The position numbers and the translations under genes were made by a program. This document shows, in pieces, positions 22,401-29,598 of a DNA stretch of 64,000 nucleotides. Numbering within the stretch: the first letter of the stretch is position 1; every line of letters starts with the position of its first letter. The notes under the pieces are model-generated. The model did not search any database and was not told the origin of the DNA. It saw only the letters and a list, made by a program, of their open reading frames with translations. Source of the stretch: Macrostomum hystrix (lineage: Eukaryota > Platyhelminthes > Macrostomidae); contig CATNEN010000003.1 in NCBI GenBank assembly GCA_950097015.1, positions 9,777,501 to 9,841,500 on the forward strand, written 5' to 3'.

Positions 22401-24579
22401 GCTGTCGCCTGCTCGGAGGTCGACTGGTTGCTAGAGGTGGCCACTGACGAAGCTGACGCACTGCTCGGTCTGGCAACGGCTGGAAGGCTGCGGGTTCGAC
22501 TGCAGCACCAGCGAGACGCCGACGGGCGAGCCTTCGTCACCGAGGTCGGCAAAGACGCCGACGATGGGGCTAGAGACTCGGCCGACGAGGAAGACGAAGA
22601 CGAGGACGAGACGATGCTGCTGACGCCAGTGACAGAGCCCGAATCACAAGCTGGCGACCAGCGCCGATGCCTGCTGACCTTCCGCCGCCGGCTGCCACTG
22701 GCAAAGCCGACCTCGCCATCAGTTGCGCTCGTGTCGGCGGATTCCGATATTGGCGAAATCGCGTCGTTGACTCTGCTCCTAGATGGCGCATCTTCGTCAT
22801 CGTCGGAGCAGGATCAGCCGTCGTCAATTCGAGTGTCGTCAGTTAGCCTGGCGGAGACTCGCTACAGCCGGTGGTGCGCGAAATTCCTGCCAGCAGGCGA
22901 TGGCCAGCCAGCTGCGCTCACTTCGCAGCTGAAACTGACTTCGCCGACATCTTCAAGTGTAGAGAATTTTCAGTCTCTAGTTGAAGCTCCAGCCCGCGGC
23001 ACAGTGTCCTTCGGTCGTTGGCGTCTAGAGACCTGGTCGAGGCCGGCGGACTCGGAGAAGCTGCCACCGGGCTGGATTGAGTTCGTCAGCAGTGGCGACG
23101 TATCGAGCGGACGGCTGCCACTGACTGGCCTGGCTGGCCAGGGCAAGGAGGAATTTCTGGTCAGCTTCGACCCAGTGTCAGTGCACGAGGTTTTCAAGAT
23201 CCGGCTGGGATTGGACGAAGCTGCAGAGTCCAGCGGAGGCGGTATTTGGCTATTGGACAAGGTGAGCAGTGAATGATGGTTGCTATGCTGCAGAGTGATA
23301 GCTCATGAGGCTACTGCAAGCAATTATTCAACGTCTCGGAAATGAAAATTTGTGTGCATGCCCTAGCTAGACAGAGGGAGAATCGAAAGAGATGAGACAG
23401 CGGAGAGATGAGACAGTGGAGAGATGAGACAGTGGAGAGATGAGACAGTGGAGAGATGAGACAGTGGAGAGATGAGACAGTGGAGAGATGAGACAGCGGA
23501 GAGATGAGACAGCGGAGAGATGAGACAGTGGAGAGATGAGACAGCGGAGAGATGAGACAGCGGAGAGATGAGACAGCGGAGAGATGCGAAAGCGGAGAGA
23601 TGAGACAGCGGAGAGATGAGACAGCGGAGAGATGAGACAGCGGAGAGATGAGACAGCGGAGAGATGAGACAGCGGAGAGATGAGACAGCGGAGAGATGAG
23701 ACAGCGGAGAGATGAGACAGCGGAGAGATGAGACAGCGGAGAGATGCGAAAGCGGAGAGATGAGACAGTGGAGAGATGAGACAGTGGAGAGATGAGACAG
23801 CGGAGAGATGAGACAGCGGAGAGATGAGACAGCGGAGAGATGAGACAGCGGAGAGATGAGACAGAGCAGATGTGAGAAAGGGGGAAGTGAGAACGAGAAG
23901 AGATAAGAAAATACAGGGGCGATAAATTTGTTTAATTAAGGAGCTATTCGGGCCGTATCAGACCTCCGGACAGAATGCTGTTTGTACAATCGCGAAATCA
24001 ATCGAGTCAACATCGTGAACTCATCTTTTGCAGATCCGCCTACAAGACCTCGACACAATGGACACCTTTGCTGCATCGATTAATCAGCAGCAGGCAGCTT
24101 CAATCACTCCAGGCGACTGTATCGAAGTTCAAGCAGATTGGCCAGGCGCTCATCTATTGGATACAGTCGACTACGAAGTTTCGTTGAAGGTCGGCGCCGG
24201 TTCCAACTCGGGCACCGCTGGTGGAGTCTACGTTAACTTGCACAGCGCCGACGGCGTCAAATCCACCGGCGAGCGGCTGCTGGCCAGAGGCCTGACACCC
24301 GGCCAGGAGGTCACCCGACGATTCCGTTCGCTGCGCCTCCTGCCTGACATTGGTCGGCTGAGCCTTCGTTGCGACGCAGGCGGACCCGGCAACGGAGTGT
24401 TTGTCGAACGGCTGACAGTCAGACAGCTGGCTGTTAACGGTAGCGATTCCAGCGTCGGCGGCGGCGGCAGCAGGAAGCTGAAGTTCCCGGTGCACCGCGG
24501 ACTGGACGAAGGCGACGAAGACGGTCGGCTGTCGCTGGAGCTCTTCCCGGCAGCTGAGTCGACAGAAGCCTCTAATTGA
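1257..24579 (+). CDS. LOXHD1: LOXHD1-like multi-PLAT-domain protein (24 exons recognised, 3' end complete)
   Basis: LOXHD1 proteins are intracellular chains of PLAT (lipoxygenase-homology) beta-sandwich domains. In mammals they act at hair-cell stereocilia; the invertebrate role is unknown. Exons, read from splice sites and PLAT homology: 1257-1443, 1821-2005, 2087-2312, 4047-4222, 4308-4465, 4723-4946, 5997-6100, 7522-7923, 8178-8355, 8707-9026, 9257-9643, 10208-10430, 10743-10832, 11402-11437, 11730-11789, 11945-12007, 15034-15060, 17027-17283, 18139-18265, 18346-19553, 19830-20042, 20357-20764, 21273-23261, 24034-24579. All introns are GT-AG and all phases match, giving 7,794 nt or about 2,597 residues. 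PLAT signatures recur, such as GDTGRRVLL, LGPLRKVLIGHN, WLDEGEDDGRISREL and FPCGRWFD. The C-terminus (FPVHRGLDEGDEDG then LELFP) ends as vertebrate LOXHD1 does. Start uncertain: ATG 1257 is the first in frame after a TAG at 1152, but an acceptor at 1238 or upstream exons are possible. Confidence 0.85.
1821..2312 (+). CDS. LOXHD1: PLAT gene exons 2-3: first PLAT domain
   Basis: Exon 2 (1821-2005) opens with MWRVKIST and carries HVYLTVYGRDGQSDPI and FKAGQEDEFE. Exon 3 (2087-2312) continues with GSIGQVTKVRLSHDSSG, a WMAGRLIM strand and FEFNRWLARDRDDGD, the classic end of a LOXHD1 PLAT domain. The 81-bp intron between them (2006-2086) is a multiple of three and lacks in-frame stops, so simple ORF calling reads straight through it. 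The donor gtgaga at 2313 leaves phase 1; the apparent ORF continuing into Ser-rich sequence beyond it is intronic minisatellite. Confidence 0.85.
2372..3010. repeat. 14-bp minisatellite in PLAT intron 3, about 45 copies
   Basis: The unit CACTCTCCAGCAAT alternates with CACTCTCCAGCAAG. Because 14 is not a multiple of three it gives a stop-free 14-residue peptide repeat, which falsely extends the preceding exon. It lies in the intron 2313-4046, together with a second, unrelated repeat. Confidence 0.95.
3496..3970. repeat. 24-bp minisatellite in PLAT intron 3, about 19 copies
   Basis: Units of 24 bp start with GGGATCTAAGTCTGTCTTTG followed by a variable 4-bp end. This is the second array in the same intron. 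It ends about 80 bp before the acceptor of exon 4. Confidence 0.95.
4047..4946 (+). CDS. LOXHD1: PLAT gene exons 4-6: second PLAT domain
   Basis: Exon 4 (4047-4222) encodes RYRIEVHTGDCYNAGTQSEV, then IQLFGQQGDTGRRVLL and FQKGQ. Exon 5 (4308-4465) encodes IDVFELESVSLGPLRKVLIG and GHGWFLDKVIVYEL. Exon 6 (4723-4946) begins by completing the Arg codon of CNRW, then WLDEGEDDGRISREL. This is the most canonical PLAT domain in the window. Exon 6 continues about 50 residues past the domain (DYISWAFAGGNVIQLYSK) into the segment before the beta-trefoil-like region. Confidence 0.92.
5004..5500. repeat. about 56-bp minisatellite in PLAT intron 6, about 8.5 copies
   Basis: Purine-rich units begin GGCTCCGAGGAGGATG and end in a GAGAGAACAGGGGTTTTA-like stretch. 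Copies differ by 1-2 bp in length and by a few point changes. Confidence 0.92.
5667..5880. repeat. 107-bp direct duplication in PLAT intron 6
   Basis: Two near-identical copies sit end to end, the first starting at 5667 and the second at 5774. They lie just upstream of exon 7. The copies look almost unchanged, so the duplication is recent. Confidence 0.9.
5997..8355 (+). CDS. LOXHD1: PLAT gene exons 7-9: beta-trefoil-like segment
   Basis: Exons 5997-6100, 7522-7923 and 8178-8355 encode about 228 residues that are not PLAT. They show repeated units of the kind found in fascin/FGF-like beta-trefoils, with a hydrophobic-Glu-Ser strand, then a leucine/isoleucine-X-Ile strand and a Gly-rich turn. 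Examples are KCYLAIDNGLILGQGKGG, RSVVLESSRHSL, then NIGADGEPVDP, LSVDHDNGVHGTG, FLRIKDGQCDCKGTG and FIGFAPDGRVIATEDHG. Each unit tends to end in a C/HFRV-like strand. The number of units (about six) suggests one complete trefoil plus part of another. The fold is inferred from this pattern alone. Confidence 0.7.
6273..6490. repeat. Degenerate 70-80-bp tandem repeat in PLAT intron 7
   Basis: Three to four diverged units begin TATGGAGTGAGGTGG and contain GGCCAATCAG. Related sequence (GAGCCAATCAGAG with flanking purine-rich DNA) appears in introns at 15.5-15.8 and 17.3-17.6 kb, so this is probably a dispersed repeat family that has locally duplicated. Confidence 0.65.
7140..7330 (-). mobile_element. 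tRNA-derived SINE remnant with multiplied B-box-like units
   Basis: Read on the - strand, three consecutive copies of a 20-25-bp unit each contain a Pol III B-box-like core (GGGTTCGAATC at the 3' side, then GAGTTCAAATC, then GAGTTCGAATT). They are flanked by three copies of GGGGGCGCCAC-like sequence. No complete tRNA-like head is recognisable. Confidence 0.5.
8455..8625. repeat. 38-bp minisatellite in PLAT intron 9, about 4 copies
   Basis: Units contain ATGTACATTCGGGGAAGGAG followed by GTTGAGGATGATTCATCA. The last copies are diverged. The array ends about 80 bp before exon 10. Confidence 0.9.
8707..9643 (+). CDS. LOXHD1: PLAT gene exons 10-11: two diverged PLAT domains
   Basis: Exon 10 (8707-9026) starts with an Ala/Glu/Pro-rich linker (EEKSSAPPEPAPEPAAVEAA). 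It then enters a PLAT domain (DTWRLLLDTEE, LTLFAYGDAGMVGPI, SQDEFQ). Exon 11 (9257-9643) completes it (GTGALYKLRLQLSP, VWSVSRVQL) and begins the next one (LVEYRLDLGTDVGQE, RIGVCLVGDRGDSGRRSF). Both lack the usual TGD..GAGTDA turn. The intron between them (9027-9256) contains three short 25-30-bp units around 9113-9190. Confidence 0.82.
9655..10110. repeat. 21-bp minisatellite in PLAT intron 11, about 21 copies
   Basis: Units are variants of GTGGATTTAGGAATCAATTA plus one base. The array starts about 10 bp after the splice donor and fills most of the intron. Confidence 0.93.
10208..10430 (+). CDS. LOXHD1: PLAT gene exon 12: end of a PLAT domain
   Basis: It encodes LALKLHAVDLGRLVRCHVSV, an Asp-rich loop, PWHCGQVVVSAG and QGKDY-like basic/polar sequence (QGKLDYILRPI). 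The DLGRLVRCHVSV strand is the PLAT core that follows the half begun in exon 11. The exon leaves phase 1 (donor gtaagt at 10431), which sets the phase for the five following mini-exons. Confidence 0.82.
10743..15060 (+). CDS. LOXHD1: PLAT gene exons 13-17: acidic helical linker from five mini-exons
   Basis: Exons 10743-10832 (90 nt), 11402-11437 (36), 11730-11789 (60), 11945-12007 (63) and 15034-15060 (27) are all phase 1-1 and all multiples of three. Each can therefore be skipped without a frame change. Together they encode about 92 residues rich in Glu/Asp/Ala (MEQAVNELVTEAISSALKEI, EEPTVTEEDSIDLLAKEA, DIAEQVAKRMEGLREG) and likely helical. Mammalian LOXHD1 also has a charged non-PLAT stretch in mid-protein. 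The calls rest on splice sites plus frame; the 27- and 36-nt exons are individually weak. Confidence 0.72.
13340..14800. repeat. 18/21-bp minisatellite in PLAT intron 16, about 70 copies
   Basis: Units are variants of TTTAGTTTACAACGCTCATA. The first third has 21-bp units with TTCAGTTTAAAACG; the rest mixes 21-bp units with 18-bp units lacking ATA. It fills about half of the 3-kb intron between exons 16 and 17. Confidence 0.95.
15480..15800. repeat. Dispersed purine-rich repeat in PLAT intron 17 (copy 1)
   Basis: The sequence with GCGATAAGGA, GAGTGCG, GGACCAATCAGAGAGGAG and following GA-rich DNA is matched in the same order at 17335-17570. It is probably a dispersed element of unknown class. 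No termini are recognisable. Confidence 0.55.
16225..16385 (-). mobile_element. Truncated copy of the tRNA-derived SINE family A (3' part)
   Basis: From the CCCGCAGCCAGC side to TCATCGTCAGGCAGTG this matches 17790-17930, including the CACACAC-rich middle. The tRNA-like head is missing, as expected for a 5'-truncated retroposed copy in the - orientation. Confidence 0.75.
17027..18265 (+). CDS. LOXHD1: PLAT gene exons 18-19: PLAT domain
   Basis: Exon 18 (17027-17283) encodes DWHLTVSTGSTGCSPDCELF, IQVYGLTGKSDNIRLKS, LGQLYKLRISASDDRDENEW and FVKQ. Exon 19 (18139-18265) gives the closing strands VSLEHRSAPFEKFHCPVGEW and a short acidic tail. The intron break falls right after the W-F/L-V-K-Q strand. 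The same break position recurs before exons 21 and 24, which suggests that these PLAT units arose by duplication of an exon pair. Confidence 0.85.
17335..17700. repeat. Dispersed purine-rich repeat (copy 2) plus a SINE fragment
   Basis: 17335-17570 matches 15480-15700 (GCGATAAGGAGGGG, GCCAATCAGAGACGAG). At 17630-17690 a + strand scrap resembles SINE family A (GCGGCGAGGCCAC and GCAGATGTACACAC), with the middle deleted. Confidence 0.5.
17745..18100 (-). mobile_element. tRNA-derived SINE, family A (near full length)
   Basis: On the - strand the head near 18098 has a Pol III A box (GTGGCAGAGCGGTTAACGCG) and a B box (GCTCGATTCC). The body follows, ending in CACACA-rich sequence and CCCGCAGCCAGC near 17790. 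The same head and body occur on the + strand at 52960-53205, and the tail occurs at 16225-16385. It sits in the intron directly upstream of exon 19. Confidence 0.85.
18346..20042 (+). CDS. LOXHD1: PLAT gene exons 20-21: three diverged PLAT domains with a Gln-rich spacer
   Basis: Exon 20 (18346-19553, 1,208 nt) holds one full PLAT (SYTVEIENAH, YVQLLGSRGDSGHRRL, CVDLDRLVGVRVGLE, WLFDTVRVSV). A Gln-rich spacer with a six-Gln run follows. The second PLAT reads WVVKLRVS, LFLALYGDSGHSRDI, LGRLWKLRLSVHHQDSW. The first part of a third reads YEIEMKVS, FVDVGGSSGNSGRRF, FQIEAVDLGSPKVLFVGHD. Exon 21 (19830-20042) ends it with VSVRESSAETKLVFPCGRWF and starts the next domain. The large exon 20 implies intron loss relative to the two-exon PLAT layout upstream. 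Confidence 0.88.
20111..20330. repeat. 50-bp minisatellite in PLAT intron 21, about 4 copies
   Basis: Each unit contains TTGGCAACCATCGGAAATCC followed by CAATAGAGAAACATACTGAA. The three central copies are virtually identical. Confidence 0.93.
20357..23261 (+). CDS. LOXHD1: PLAT gene exons 22-23: about five diverged PLAT domains
   Basis: Exon 22 (20357-20764) encodes VTAVGAKGQSGGL, VQLLRLQLSS and the start of another unit (VNYIIGIRTAAGDDG). Exon 23 (21273-23261, 1,989 nt) is unusually long. It carries successive units with LRLTIALADRDAAADDSDS, FNVVLHIGSVGWTGE plus IGELTRLRLDLTGV, YQISLRLGAG plus LKLHGDMGESGAM plus VGQLTGLTIGHDFPGRG plus FPAKRWLDAGWGDG, then WLLEVATDEADALLG with an acidic insert (EEDEDEDET), and a last half ending IWLLDK. 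The third unit is close to canonical; the others keep only the core strands. Codon third positions are strongly GC-rich. Confidence 0.88.
20785..21235. repeat. Degenerate 20-30-bp tandem repeat in PLAT intron 22
   Basis: Variants of GTGTTAGACACAATG drift towards GATGATTCGGGGTGTTAGAC at the right end. Copies are strongly diverged, so this array is older than most others in the window. Confidence 0.8.
23393..23985 (-). mobile_element. 16-bp minisatellite with hAT-like flank in PLAT intron 23 (copy 1 of 3)
   Basis: About 30 copies of a 16-bp unit read GTCTCATCTCTCCGCT on the - strand. Beyond the array (23930-23985) the - strand shows CTGATACGGCCCGAATAGCT, matching the flank of the 55.3-kb array (CAGATACGGCCCTCAAAGCT). 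The satellite therefore travels with the same element, here inserted in reverse orientation. Confidence 0.8.
24034..24579 (+). CDS. LOXHD1: PLAT gene exon 24: terminal PLAT domain and stop
   Basis: This encodes the tail of the preceding unit (IRLQDLDTMDTFAASI) and one complete PLAT: YEVSLKVGAGSNSGTAGGVY, LHSADGVKSTGERLLA, IGRLSLRCDAGGPGNGVFVE, a Gly-rich turn, and KFPVHRGLDEGDEDGRLSLE. TGA is at 24577-24579. Ending a few residues after the LELFP strand parallels known LOXHD1 C-termini, supporting a true 3' end. No clear AATAAA is visible in the next 350 bp. Confidence 0.9.
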   Translation: MRLQDLDTMDTFAASINQQQAASITPGDCIEVQADWPGAHLLDTVDYEVSLKVGAGSNSGTAGGVYVNLHSADGVKSTGERLLARGLTPGQEVTRRFRSLRLLPDIGRLSLRCDAGGPGNGVFVERLTVRQLAVNGSDSSVGGGGSRKLKFPVHRGLDEGDEDGRLSLELFPAAESTEASN

Positions 24580-25181
24580 GCTCTTTGACAGTAGAAAGAC
24601 TACGGGGGATAAGACCCACTGCCTACTTCACGATAGCTCCCAAACCGAATGACCGATTTTCGTGAAAGTCCCGATTTTCGTCGAGATATTCAGCGACTCT
24701 CGTCGAAGACCCTGATGAAGGACAACAAACATTGCTCTGCATAAAGCACCATGGCGAATCCACATTGGTTCAATAATTTGATTTTGATTAACCATTTAAT
24801 CAATCCAGAATCGTCAGAGATAACAGCCGACACGATGCCCTTTCGTGGTTTTTGCCACCAGTCACCCCGACGAGAATCGTTGAATATCTCGACCATGCTG
24901 ATGTTTTGGTTGAATATTTTGAGAAATGCAGAAAAAATGTTGATGTATAAAATACCCCGTGGTATTTCTATTGTTAACGGACTCTTGAACAACCAACGAT
25001 AGGATTAGATCGAGAGCCAGTTTTTAAAGTTCATCTACTCAAATTGATTTCCTAGCTTACTCCTATAAGCATGAGGACGCGTACAACTTATTATGTCCTT
25101 GGACATAACAGACACAAATTTCTACCCCTTCTACGGCTCGTATAATTATTTTATTTTCTCTTCTTGTATAAGAGGAAAGTA
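24580..25181. other. Intergenic region 3' of the PLAT gene
   Basis: It probably includes the 3' UTR of the PLAT gene. No gene, repeat or clear polyadenylation signal is recognised. Confidence 0.5.
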
Positions 25182-25600
25182 GGGGCGGATAGCTCAGTCA
25201 GTAAGGTGTCGGACTCTGGATCAGATGGTCCTGGGTTCGACTCCCGACCTAGTTTAGAACTATTCGTCCTGCCTTTGGCAAGCTGCTTTGCCCTGATGTG
25301 CACAGTCTACTCAGCTGCAAATGAGTACCGACATTTCGTCGGGTAATAATAATTCCGGCTGGCGTGGAATAAAGCAGTTCTGTGCGGCAATTCAGTGGGT
25401 TTGGATGCTGCCGATATGTTTGGAAAAAATAAATTCCATTGCTGACACGCGGCTTTCAACCCGGCGTCCGAGAGAGCCGGAGTGTACATTAGGTGTGCAG
25501 TCCCCACCTGTGCTTGACACACAACACCTGCACTGGCCCTTGGGTCTAGTGTCATTATTATTACTCGTATTATTATTATATTGTATAAATTGGTTGCAGC
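25182..25600 (+). mobile_element. tRNA-derived SINE, family B, with ATT-rich tail
   Basis: The head has an A box (TAGCTCAGTCAGTAAGG) and a perfect B box (GGTTCGACTCC). The anticodon-arm region resembles tRNA-Gln (CTG), but the acceptor strands do not pair, so it is not a working tRNA. A body of about 300 bp follows with no coding potential, ending in (ATT)n at 25553-25590. Confidence 0.8.
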
Positions 25601-26439
25601 TTGTATCTAGGACTAAAGCGCATGACATGGACTGAAAATTGACCTCTTTTAGTTCGTAATATATTCAATTACAACTGTAATTCGCTTAATCAGTGCACCA
25701 ATAGACAATAATCTGCGCAACCTCAGTAACTGCAACACCGTCAGTCTATTCTGTAGATTGTAGATTAATATTTTCATACTTGGTCATATATGGTTACTCG
25801 TATGATGTACTCGTAAGCCCTCAACATAAAGTTCAGATCTTATATATATTTCTAAAACCCACACAAACTAAGTGACCCTATAGACATGCACCAGCACATT
25901 TCTATAAGGAAACTACCTGTGCAAAACCGTTCGCAATGTTCTAGTATTCATAGAACCTCTGAGTTTTACTTCTAATCTCACCTGGTGTGAGTAGAATATT
26001 ATCTAGTATACTCTATCTACTAACCGTTTATAATATGTTGTAGTAAGTGTACTCTTTGAAATGATAGCTTCGTGTTGTAAAATATAAAATTGAAGACTAC
26101 AAGGTTGTGAATCTTGAGAATGTCTATTAACGGCTGTGCATCGAAGTTAGATTTCTTTGCTTTTCTGCATGATTGATGTCTTTTCGCGATTGTCAAAATG
26201 TCTTTATAATAAAGAAGTTTATTTTTCCCCATAATTGCTTATTAATTTGCACTTCATATTATATGAATTGGCGAGACGAGTAAACACAGAGCTAGCATCA
26301 AATCATTATTATTATTTCTTTATTTACGAACTGGAAGAATGGACTGGTAAGAGAGGAGAGAAAACTGGATATTAGAAATATGGGGCAGAGAGAATTGAAA
26401 GGAGAAAAAGGGAATCAGAAGACCGGATGAGGGGATGGG
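25601..26439. other. Intergenic DNA without recognised features
   Basis: AT-rich. No exon with splice sites, RNA gene or transposon terminus is seen. Purine-rich DNA begins near 26340 and runs into the next minisatellite. Confidence 0.5.
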
Positions 26440-27140
26440 GAACAGCAAAGAATAGGAAAGATATAAGACGGGGGGAGAAGATTAGAAAGATAAGTGAGGG
26501 AGCGGACTAGAAAGATAAGTGGGGGGAGAGGATTAGAAAGATAAGTGGGGGAGAGGACTAGAAAGATAAGTGGGGGAGAGGACTAGAAAGATAAGTGGGG
26601 GAGAGGACTAGAAAGATAAGTGGGGAGAGGACTAGAAAGATAAGTGGGGGAGAGGACTAGAAAGATAAGTGGGGGGAGAGGATTAGAAAGATAAGAGGGG
26701 GAGAGGACTAGAAAGATAAGTGGGGGGAGAGGATTAGAAAGATAAGAGGGGGAGAGGACTAGAAAGATAAGTGGGGGAGAGGACTAGAAAGATAAGTGGG
26801 GGAGAGGACTAGAAAGATAAGTGGGGGGAGAGGACTAGAAAGATAAGTGGGGGGAGAGGATTAGAAAGATAAGTGGGGGGAGAGGATTAGAAAGATAAGT
26901 GGGGGAGAGGACTAGAAAGATAAGTGGGGGGAGAGGATTAGAAAGATAAGTGGGGGAGAGGACTAGAAAGATAAGTGGGGGAGAAGATCAGGAAGATAAG
27001 ACGGGGAGAGGATTAGGAAGATAAGGCGGGGAGAGGATTAGGAAGATAAGACGGGGAGAGGATTAGGAAGATAAGGCGGGGAGGATTAGGAAGATAAGGC
27101 GGGGAGAGGATTAGGAAGATAAGGCGGGGAGAGGATTAGG
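26440..27140. repeat. 25-bp purine-rich minisatellite, about 27 copies
   Basis: Units are GAGAGGACTAGAAAGATAAG plus TGGGG, with G-tract length varying from 3 to 6 so that units are 24-26 bp. The right end drifts to GGATTAGGAAGATAAGGCGG. All G-runs are on the + strand. Confidence 0.95.
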
Positions 27141-28534
27141 AAGAGAAAATGGGAATAGAGAAATGGGAACAGATGATGGGAAAAAGTAATAGGGAAGAGG
27201 GTAGGGTAAAAATGGGGAAGCCGGGAAGAGAATACGTGGTATTGAATGGGAAGTGTGGATGAGGAAGAGATACTGAAAGACATGGAAGATTTGCGAAAAG
27301 AAAATGGAGTAAGGCAAATAAGGAACACACAGAAAATATAATATTCCTGCCACACAAAAAACTGCTGGCAATTACAATGGCAAAAAATTAACAAACAATA
27401 CGCGAGTGCCCAATAGGCGTACTTATTTATTTAATTTGATAGCTGGAACAAGTTGCACGCAGAGATATGAACAGTTTATTAGTAGTTTATAACAAATGGC
27501 TGCCTTTTAGCATATTGTGAAGCTACTAGCTCTCTGACTTGCTGACTAAAAATATGTTTTTGCACCAGTTCAACTGTAATAACATAAAACTTAACATATA
27601 AAACCAGAGTATTAATTAAATTCAACAAGCAGCCAGTCATGCAGTCGAATTGACCTATCTTGTTTTACTCTATGAATGTGAGCATTGACACACGCGAGCA
27701 AAAGCAGAGACTAAATTATTATATAAATTGAATTGAGAAAATAAAGACACACTCTATATTATATCGCTGAGATCAACCAGAATGAGCGAGCGAATGAATA
27801 GTAAATAATAAGCGATTTAAAAGTACACGGAGTCGAACCCGGGACCTTGCAGTTCGGAGTCTATAGCTCTTATCGTCTGTGCACGGTTGCCTCCTGCCGA
27901 ACAAATTTGGACGAAAAACGCTAAACAACCGCTTATTTAATTTAGTTAGTAGTATGTACAACAAACCAGTTATAACTAAGGATTCATTTTCATGCTTTGG
28001 TCATCCCAAACTTGTTCGATCAGCGTGGAGCACAGAAATAGTAAAATAAAAAACACACAAATAACAACAGGGTGCATTGCTTGCAGCAACAGCAGCAGCA
28101 GCAAGCGAGGAATAGATAGATATAAATAATTTCGCGCGAGATCATCAACTAATGCTTAAAATAAATTCGATAATTTATTGTAATTATTTCTAATGACTTG
28201 GAGACAATTATTTTAAAACGAATGTCAACTTAATAGTCGATAAAAGTACACAATAATAATACGAGAGCTACTGTTATATGAGTAGCCAAGGTGCTCAACA
28301 GAAATTGCTTTAGTTCTATAAATTGTAATAAAGTTTAAGACTGCGAGTAATACAGTAAGCAATTATTATCAGATGTGCTATCTGTACAGTTCACAAAAAT
28401 GGGCAATAATAATAGGAAACTCAGAGAAAAAATACTGAAAATTATACAGATCCTGGTCCCACCCGTTAAAAAACAGGCACTAGAAGCGAAAAATATATGT
28501 ATACGGGAAATTTTCAACTATGCTAATAACTCAC
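27141..28534. other. Intergenic DNA with a tRNA-like SINE head on the - strand
   Basis: Around 27820-27905 the - strand carries a B box (GGGTTCGACTCC) preceded by GTCCC and a weak A box near 27890. The T stem and acceptor do not pair well, so a SINE or tRNA pseudogene is more likely than a gene. The rest is AT-rich with no recognised content. Confidence 0.5.
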
Positions 28535-28830
28535 GGGAATACAAGAATTGGATAATTGGGAATACAAGAATGGGATAATTGGGAATACAAGAATGGGATA
28601 ATTGGGAATACAAGAATGGGATAATTGGGAATACAAGAATTGGATAATTGGGAATACAAGAATGCGATAGATGAGAATACAAGAATGGGATAATTGGGAA
28701 TACAAGAATTGGATAATTGGGAATACAAGAATGCGATAGATGAGAATACAAGAATGGGATAATTGGGAATACAAGAATGGGATAATTGGGAATACAAGAA
28801 TGGGATAATTGGGAATATAATAATTGATAA
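28535..28830. repeat. 24-bp minisatellite, about 12 copies
   Basis: The unit is AATTGGGAATACAAGAATGG plus GATA. Two interspersed variant units (ATGCGATAGATGAGAATACA) mark a higher-order period of about four units. Confidence 0.93.
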
Positions 28831-29237
28831 TTGGGAATAGAAGTTTGTATACAATATAATTGGGATCTGACCAAAAAACGAATACACAATGCTATACACA
28901 AATAACACAAAGACGGTGTGCTCAGAGGCTCAGAGAACACCCAACTGTCGCTAACCCACCAGGTGCAGTTATGTACAGCAAGAACAGCAATAAAACTATT
29001 GTTTACTTTAAAACAGAAAAGAAAAAGCCATTGAAAATCTAGACTTCAAATATGCGAATTAGGAGATTGCAATTATAATATGATTTGTTGAACATGCAAA
29101 ATCAATTAAACAATAATGAAGCATCTATTGCTAGCCTGTAAAGGAACTGGTTGCGGACGAAAAACATCTCGGATTTCACTTGATAAAACTGACACGTGAC
29201 TACTTACTCATTGCTTAAAACCAGTAGTAGAAGCTTA

Positions 29238-29598
29238 TTATCCATTCATGCTACTGTCAACCTCCATGCTGCTTCCATCTTCGTCTGTTGAAATTGAAGA
29301 ACTGGACGACGAGGGCGACAAAGAGAGGCGAATTCGTTTGGCAGCGGCGATGTCGCTATTGGTTTCCATAGCAACCTGGTCGCGTTGATTTTCAGTGTCT
29401 TTGTTGACCTCTTCCTCGTCTTCATCATCTTCTTCTGTGCTGGCGACGTCTTCATTATCTTCCTCGCTAGTGGCTTTCAAACAGCCGGCTACACTTGAGT
29501 TCACCTTTTCAACTAACAGATTGTCATCTGCGGAGGCAGCCGCGGCAGTGCTAGTCGAGGCTGCGTCTACGAGCTGCTGCTGACGGCTAGATGGTACC
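29238..29598 (-). CDS. PPP4R3: PPP4R3 exon 7: acidic tail and stop
   Basis: Encodes a Gln/Ala/Ser-rich start, a strongly acidic stretch ([20 protein letters not shown]), then [18 protein letters not shown] and a TAA at 29238. Acidic segments followed by a KKAK/KRIR-type basic signal close the human proteins too. Confidence 0.88.

Noticed and set aside
25182-25256. Functional tRNA-Gln gene
   Set aside because: A and B boxes are present, but the acceptor strands do not pair and the anticodon stem has a mismatch; a long SINE-like body follows.
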